From Favolaschia claudopus (lineage: Eukaryota; Basidiomycota; Agaricomycetes; Agaricales; Mycenaceae): DNA of 64,000 nt. The stretch lies in contig JAWWNJ010000024.1 in the NCBI GenBank assembly GCA_037176885.1, positions 124,001 through 188,000 on the forward strand. Direction: 5' to 3'. The notes under the pieces were generated by a model that ran no database searches, was not told where the DNA came from, and worked only from the letters and a program-made list of their open reading frames with translations. Both the position numbers and the translations under genes were made by a program. Positions 58,012-64,000 of the stretch are shown here, piece after piece; position 1 is the first letter of the stretch, and every line of letters begins with the position of its first letter.

Positions 58012-59236
58012 CTACGCATTCGACGGACCCTCAGTCGCGGTGCTGGCGGACAAATGAGAGGCCCCAACCAACCGTATATCGGGAGCAGAAGCGGCGTCTC
58101 TCGACGTGCTCTCCGCCTCGAATGTGCGATGACCGGGTGATGTTCGCCAGCTGTTTATATCCTGCGCCGGTGAATTGCTAGCGCCACCATGGCCAGTGTA
58201 ATTGACGTTACGACCACCACGGCCGCGACCACGATTCCATCGGAAAGAGGCGCCTCGAAGATAAGGTGAACCTCTTGTTGAAGGTGGTGGAGATGCGGGC
58301 AGACCCACCGGCGGGGAGGCATCGCGGACGCGCTGTAGGATGGCAGTAAGACTCGAGGGTGAATAAACCATTTCCTGCTCCGAGGGTTGGAGATACAGTA
58401 TGCGATCATATCCCTCAGCAGCACTAGGCGGACGATAGAGCGAAGAAAATCTAATGCTTGAGCATTAGCTTTGAGTTACCGATGATACATGAATTCGAAC
58501 CTGTCCAAAATTTCGAGCCCGTCTTGGGGACTTGCTATTGTCGGATGACCGGTGCCTAGTAGCCGGGGTTCGTCAGAATGGAAGATGGGGCTCAGCGATC
58601 GAACAATTTACGCGTCTGGAGGCGAGAGGCACAAATCTGCGTGCGTGAGTCGATCAGGACCGAATCAACCGGAGAAACAAAAACTAAGAGAACCCACATC
58701 CTTCGGGGTGTCAAAGACCTGCAAGAATGGAGAGTAAGAAGCAACTTGGGGTAATCAGTTTCCAGTTAGAACGCACGAGAACCCACACCAATGTTCCCGA
58801 GAACTCGCGTGCAATTCGAATCCAGTGCGCACGCTGGCTATATGTAGAGAACAATGCACTGAGTGCCTGTAAATGCGACCTTTTGCAAACTTACGACGCA
58901 TCGAAATTAGTTCGATCTATGCACACCGAAGATCCATTTTGAAGCGACAACCTAGCCTGATGCTCGACAGCCCGTCTGTCCCCAAGATCGTCTTGATTGC
59001 ACCTTCGAATCTCGGGGAAGTGCTCTTGTAAGGCCTAGCTAGGATAAATTAGATGCATCTCTGCTCGTGACGTCGTTGCGACCAGCCTGTGCGAAAGTGC
59101 TCTATATAACCAGCAAGATCAGCAGGAATGGCATACTGCCACGCGAAAAACGTGCCTTGCCCGAACCAATTAGGCCCACGAGGATGAGTACTACCTGTTT
59201 GCCGGCGGGAATGGGACTTTGTGGCGGTTCAGACAT
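58012..59236 (-). CDS. P-loop kinase (polynucleotide-kinase-like) with RG-rich tail
   Basis: Eight exons, 59236-59156, 59101-59087, 59034-58895, 58837-58777, 58718-58698, 58636-58612, 58555-58501 and 58450-58012, give 278 residues. The Walker A loop GLIGSGKST is split by an intron with a GC donor (59102-59155), and the next 15-base exon (STFAQ) is followed by another GC-donor intron (59035-59086). Further motifs are RRCNQDDLGDRR, VCIDRTNFDA and WIRIAREF, typical of the AAA_33/PNK-type kinase fold. The C-terminal 120 residues are Ser/Pro-rich with an RGRGRGGR patch, which often binds RNA. There is no phosphatase or HIT domain. Substrate unknown; a nucleic acid or small-molecule kinase is inferred. 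Confidence 0.85.
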
Positions 59237-59542
59237 TCCGGTGGTGGTGGTCGAGGGACAAGAAACGATGTCGACATCTATTGAGCGCTCGCGAGCGTAA
59301 TAGTTGGTCGACAGCTTCTGATTCCGATTTGACGAATCATCGAGAAAGAAAGTGACTTTGGATGACTGTCGTTGCGTTGCACGGCCAGTATTGCCAAAAA
59401 AGGGTTCTAGCCAACAAACGGGTAACTCGGGAAATAAAAATCGTTCAAACGACACGGTAATGGTTACACATTAAATGAACTATATCCCAGCTGTCCAGTC
59501 CAGAAGCTCAAACAGAAAGCAGTAGTCATCTTTCGGTACAAC
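59237..59542. other. Short intergenic region
   Basis: About 305 bp between the kinase start and the 3' end of the sorting nexin gene, holding the kinase promoter. An in-frame ATG at 59455 lies upstream of the chosen kinase start but gives an unconserved extension. Confidence 0.45.
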
Positions 59543-61670
59543 CTAGCGTCCGTTCACAGTCGCTGTGGAATCTCGACGTGCCATGCCCGATGTGCCAGCG
59601 GCGTTCGACGAATCAGCCTCGGACGGAGGCATCAGGTTAGGGTGATTAGGAATGTTGTCGATCTCTTTCTTCGCCTCTTCCCATGCTTCTAGGTTCTAAA
59701 ATCGAGGGGAAAACTTTAGAACCAATAAAAGTTGGAGGAACGGCGAATGGTACCTTCTTGCACCAATCACGATGGGTCCGCGCCATACTTATGGCCATCT
59801 CCCGCAGATCAGCGACTTTCTGCCTCTGAAAACGGTCCAAATCAGCTTGTATGGTGGAACTTGAGTATTTCAGGTCCTGCGCCGACAAATGTAGAGCATC
59901 TTCAAGCTAGCAAACCACGAAAATCAGAAAAAGAGCACCAACGCGAGGAGAAACTGCTACTACCTGAGAAATGCTTTCCCGCGCTTTCGTGATACCGTTT
60001 CTCCTCGCCGTCTCTGGATCCACATCCATCATCCCATGCAGCGTATAGCTGATAGCATTTAACAGGCCCATCCCTGGAGCTCGCCTTCTCGAAGGGTTGG
60101 GTCCGGGATGGGGAGGTAGATACGCGGACTGAGATTCTTGCGCTTGTCCCGCGGTTTCTTCTCCCTCTTCACCGCCGTCGACGGATGGTCGTGTTCCAGA
60201 CGGTTCGCTGTTTACCCGCCCCCGGCCGAGCGCCTGCTCCAAGCGACGTGCTTCCCGTTCGCTCTTCTCGAGTTCCTCTAACTGCTCCCTCTTCGATTCC
60301 AGCCCGTCCTGTGTCATCTCATATTGAACGTGCTTCTGATGGCGGTAGGCCAACAGTTTCTTGATGATAGAAGCGAACTGAGTGTACTCGTGCAGAGGTT
60401 CTGCCCAGTTTTGCTCCAGCTCTTGAAGCTACATACTCAACAATCCCGCAATGGAGATGAGATTCACAAATCACTCACGAGTTTGGTCGTAGATACGTAG
60501 GTGGCGTCGACAGCCTGACCCGTCTTTTCGATGGCCCCAGACAACGGCCCAGTTTCATGAAGACTGAAAGCATTCAGAGCAGCGCCGAGGTCCGCATGAT
60601 CTTGAGCTTGGTCTTCGCAATATTGAGACCTTCAGACTGCAAAAATCGCCGAATCAAACATACCTGACCACCTCTTCAAAGCTCGCCGAGTGACTTTTTC
60701 CATTGGTCCGCTAACGTGGTTGGCAAATTTGACAGTAAACGCCTCCGAGTCGAGGAATCGTTGGTCGGGTTGTCGGAGAGGATGTGCCGCCGAGGGATTA
60801 GGTAGCGCGGCATAAGCGGGGGAGGCATTCTGGTCAGTGGGATTGTGTGACGGGGCTTTGAGGATGTTTTTGGGCAGGAGCGAAATCGGCGGCGAATTCA
60901 ACACCTCATTCTGCAAAGAGGAGATTTAATATCATGGAACAGGGAGTGCAACAAGATTTGGAACTACCCATGAAACCTCTCCATCTAGGAAGCGATGGAA
61001 TACATGGTCATTCGAGAGAATGGGGTGCCTTCCGATGCGATTCAGGAAAGTCTGGAGCATCCGCTTCCGCCGCGCAATCAAAGCAGCATCCTCCTTGGCC
61101 TTGGCCTGCTTGACCGCGTAATCACCTATCGTTTGCTTGGATGGTATAGGCGGGATAATGATAGTGGGGTATAGCTTCACAAGATTGAGCCGCAAAGACT
61201 CAAACTCGGAATACCGGTGTCGCGCTTCGGCATTCTATTCGAACAAAGTCAGAGCTTGAGTTTCTGCAACGAGATGCGAGCCCTCACCCCCGTCTGTATA
61301 ACATATACAATATACGGCGATGTGGAATTCACAGTTGTTTTCTGAGCATCCGTGATCTTGGATGGTCCAATTAGCATTGACCTGGACCAAGCAGCGCCCA
61401 ACTCACCAGAATTTCCACATCATCTCCAGAATGCAGCACCCGGTCGCGCTGACAGCAGAAATCACTCTTGAAGGTCGCCGCGGGTTGTCTGGCTGTGCCA
61501 GGAGATGGAAAAGGGCGGGTTAAAGTCGGTGATGTCGGTGAGAGCTGCCGCGAGGGGTCCGGGGGCGGGGAGGGTGGTTCAGAAAGGTCGACCTTGTCCG
61601 AGGACGAAGTTGCGGACGTGAGACGGTCAGAGTCAGACTCGAAAGGGTTCTCGTCTTCAAAAGGTTCCAT
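59543..61670 (-). CDS. Sorting nexin Snx41/Atg20-like
   Basis: Eight exons, 61670-61407, 61356-61288, 61234-60968, 60910-60669, 60629-60479, 60428-59964, 59906-59754 and 59695-59543, give 587 residues. An acidic Ser/Pro-rich N-terminus is followed by a PX domain (DVEILITDAQKTT, RHRYSEFESLRLNL, PPIPSKQTIGDY), then a BAR-like helical C-terminus (DQAQDHADLGAALNAFSL, KLLQELEQNWAEPLHEYTQF, HQKHVQYEMTQ). This layout matches fungal Snx41 and Atg20, which bind PI3P and act in endosomal recycling and selective autophagy together with Atg24/Snx4. Which of the two it is cannot be settled from motifs. The acceptor of intron 60630-60668 was fixed by keeping the frame into CEDQAQDH. Confidence 0.9.
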
Positions 61671-61907
61671 TTCTTAGCCGTGGAGAGGGCGAGCAGCGAC
61701 AGCTGCGGCTGTTAAGCGCTGAGAACGTCAGACGCTATGGGGCCGCAAATGCTCCCTGAGTGAACAGGCTACGGTCGAGATAAGTAGATGGCGGTTGAGA
61801 CCAACTGCGCTGATGAGTGAACGCGTCAAAGCTGATGTACGGCAGACCGTATTTGGACGTCGGGTATAGCTGTAATGCTGACTTGCACACACTATGAGAT
61901 TTTGTAT

Positions 61908-63738
61908 CTACCCGAACACTTTGAAGCCGCCCTGTAATACATCTCCCAATGCCGCCTCTTCAACCCCCATCGCCACATCCTCCGGTCCAAGCGCCCCTTC
62001 GAACCCTTTGCCCATCAGAGACGAAAATAACTCGTCAATCTGCTCTTCATGCCACATTCCAATCACAGGCACAGGCACCATGAAATTCTGTAGCTTTTCG
62101 TGGACTTCATATCTGGGAACTCGTTAGCAAGGGAAGGTACTACACGCGAGGGAAACCAACACACCGAAGCTTGCGTCCCTTACTCGCCTTCGTGTCCACT
62201 TTCTTTTTCGCTTTCTTTTGTTTTTGCACATTCATCCAGTCGTCTGCACCGTTACCGTTGCCCCTAGAGTCGATTATATCCCTGAGCAACTGCTGGTAAA
62301 AGTCGGTATCGTCAAAGACGTCCGCATCGACTTTGTCTTCGTCGTTCTCCTCTTCGTTGGCTACCTCTCCCACCCGAGCACCTTTGCTTCTTCGCACTTG
62401 ACTTCTGGCAAGTAGCTTGCGGTGGTCGACAAGTGTTTCGTCAATTAATTGTACCGCAGACTTGAGGTTTTGCGAGCTTCTCGAGGTGAATGTATTGCGG
62501 CTCGATGGTAGAAGGGCGGCCGGAGCAACAGCTTGTATTTTGGCTGACCACTTTGACAAGGTTTGCATAAGGTGAGGATGGTAACTGGCTTGATTGTGAG
62601 CGGATACAAAAAAAAAATTAGAGTCACTAACGCATGCTCCAATGCAGAAACTGCAGACGTCGCATCATGCAGTTGAGTTGAGTGATTTGAATCAGCCGTA
62701 TCGTCTTGCAATTTCCGTCGTTTCCGAGGGGGGACAACAACGGTATCATTGGCAGACATAAGTTTCTGCGCGAGAGTCGTTAGATCAAAACATCGACATG
62801 TGATAGTGGAGCCGAACCTCTTGCAAGTCGAACAACTCGTCAGAGAGCATAAATGCTTCCTCCAGCATTTTATCAAGTGACTGGCGGCACTCTTCATTAT
62901 CTGTGAATGCGGCTAGTTGGGAAGACTGAAGAGAATCCGTGAGACACATTGATGAACGCGAAATTGAATACCGACTGAAGGCAAACGGTTGGCAGCCACA
63001 ACAGATTTCTGAAGTTGTATCCGGGCGTCGAGTATCGATTCCCATAGAGCCTAAGGAGGACAAAAGTTGGAGATAGTGTACACCAAAGTGAATGATGCAT
63101 ACAATTTGTTGCGAAACAGCCTTGCCCTTTTTACGGTCCTCTTCCCGAGTTTTTTGCAGCGCAGAAGAAAGATCGTCGACAGGTTCAGGTTCGGCATCAG
63201 TGACTTCGGGCGGAGGACGGAATGCATGTTCCTCCTCCGACTCATCCTGTTCTTCAGACTCGCTTTGCGAGGGTATGTCCTCGTCGTCGGGTTCTTCTTC
63301 GCCATCTGAACCAGATTGCCCTCCGCCTAAGGGATAATTGTTTTCATTTTCATCTTCATCTTGATCCTCTTCACCCTCATCTTCTAAATCACTTGGTGCC
63401 TCGTCGCTCTCCATGAGTTGTTTCCGCGAAGTTTTGACTGCAGCATATTTTGGATCTGCAACACTTTGCAATCTGCGGAGCGCACTCGGACTGAAAGGAA
63501 TCTTTAGTATGCGGTATACTGCGTAGATAGCTGATCGTTTCCTGACCCAACATCGACATAGTGCTCCCTGGGTGCGTCTACCAGGTTTTCCGAAGGTTCT
63601 ACCCCGGCAAGAGTGTCTTCTGGGTCGAGATCTAGAGAAATATGAGAATAAGTTGAGAAGCATAACAAGATAGCTACCGACTGGGGCAGCTTCCTGGAGT
63701 TGAGCAATCTGCTCTGCGAGCGATAGTCGCGCCGCCAT
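61908..63738 (-). CDS. BFR2: Bfr2/AATF (Traube) ribosome biogenesis factor
   Basis: Eight exons, 63738-63678, 63631-63547, 63490-63103, 63050-62976, 62925-62818, 62765-62632, 62584-62165 and 62112-61908, give 491 residues. The N-terminal third is acidic (EDEGEEDQDEDENEN and more). The AATF/Che1 domain has ALWESILDARIQLQKSVVAANRLP. The TRAUB C-terminal domain has VFDDTDFYQQLLRDIID and GRKLRYEVHEKLQNFMVPVP. Bfr2 is part of the small-subunit processome (ENP2-BFR2-LCP5 module in yeast) and works in the nucleolus. It is head-to-head with PWP1, another ribosome biogenesis gene, 85 bp apart. Confidence 0.95.
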
Positions 63739-63823
63739 CGTCTTCAAAAGCAAAAGTGTTTATTTGGGCTAGCTGCCAATTCGGCAATCACAAAATTTTG
63801 GCTCTCTCGCTTGTAACATTTTT
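63739..63823. promoter_or_regulatory. Shared BFR2/PWP1 promoter
   Basis: 85 bp between two divergent start codons, containing T-rich and A-rich runs and a CCAATTCGG element near 63776-63784. A two-way promoter for two nucleolar ribosome biogenesis genes is inferred from the spacing. Confidence 0.55.
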
Positions 63824-64000
63824 ATGAGCAGCCTTATCTCGGCGGTTTCTTGGGTAAAACGGGGCGTTGCAGCTCAGAACCCTTCAAAATATGTTCTCGA
63901 CGACAAGGAGCTTGAAAGAGTCAGTGCCCTCTCAAGAATTCAATTAGAAGATGCGCGGATAGAACTCGAGCGTGCGCACGAGGCTGCAAAATCTATGGGT
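63824..64000 (+). CDS. PWP1: Pwp1 (periodic tryptophan protein 1), N-terminal part
   Basis: The first 59 codons are in the window and the gene runs off the right edge. The N-terminus SAVSWVKRGVAAQNPSKYVL followed by DDKELERVSALSRIQLEDAR is the family signature of Pwp1, a WD40 protein needed for 60S subunit assembly and rRNA processing. The WD repeats lie outside the window. No intron occurs within this part. Confidence 0.9.
   Translation, partial: MSSLISAVSWVKRGVAAQNPSKYVLDDKELERVSALSRIQLEDARIELERAHEAAKSMG

Noticed and set aside
1..64000. tRNA or rRNA genes
   Set aside because: I looked for T-arm and anticodon-arm patterns in the gaps and found none with matching stems. A covariance search (for example tRNAscan-SE) would settle it.

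Overview
The window looks like nuclear DNA from a basidiomycete fungus, most likely a mushroom-forming agaricomycete. Genes lie about 2 kb apart on both strands. Nearly all are split by short introns of about 45-65 bases with GT (sometimes GC) donors and AG acceptors. Several families point to this group: a TPR-CHAT protein, a long Zn2Cys6 factor, a velvet factor, a CYSTM protein, a DUF202 protein and a Thp3-type SAC3 protein. Exon boundaries were worked out by hand from reading frame, splice sites and conserved protein motifs. For most multi-exon genes the exon lengths were summed and are divisible by three. The two exceptions are reported as apparent one-base frameshifts.

Layout. 1-5.7 kb: the 3' part of a PDCD2/Tsr4 ribosome-assembly gene, then a TPR-CHAT protease-like gene. 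5.8-12.5 kb: a CUE/CCCH/DUF1771/Smr protein, an armadillo-repeat gene built from one-repeat exons, and ribosomal protein eL27. 12.8-19.7 kb: an 18-exon Zn2Cys6 transcription factor and a coiled-coil protein. 20.7-28.6 kb: an old yellow enzyme, a second armadillo-repeat gene on the opposite strand, mitoribosomal mS33 and Sec63. 29-36 kb: an acidic AT-hook protein, a small Pro/Ser-rich protein, and a 3 kb gene-poor stretch holding two decayed-looking reading frames. 36-48 kb: a DUF202 membrane protein, alanine-glyoxylate aminotransferase, a tail-anchored FHA protein, dynein intermediate chain, a GH3 hydrolase and a multi-pass membrane protein. 48-64 kb: tRNA endonuclease Sen2, Thp3, cytochrome c1, CYSTM, velvet, Tim23, a mitochondrial TPR protein, a P-loop kinase, sorting nexin Snx41/Atg20, Bfr2/AATF and the start of Pwp1.

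Most genes are housekeeping. Ribosome production (Tsr4, eL27, Bfr2, Pwp1), mitochondria (mS33, cytochrome c1, Tim23, the TPR protein) and RNA processing (Sen2, Thp3) recur. Two compact head-to-head pairs stand out: Bfr2/Pwp1 (85 bp apart) and Tim23/TPR (79 bp apart). I saw no tRNA, rRNA, transposon or CRISPR array.

The less ordinary content is the TPR-CHAT gene with an intact His/Cys pair, the paired armadillo genes in which each exon is one repeat, an unusually high share of GC-AG introns, and very small coding exons (6-21 bases) without which conserved proteins would be broken.
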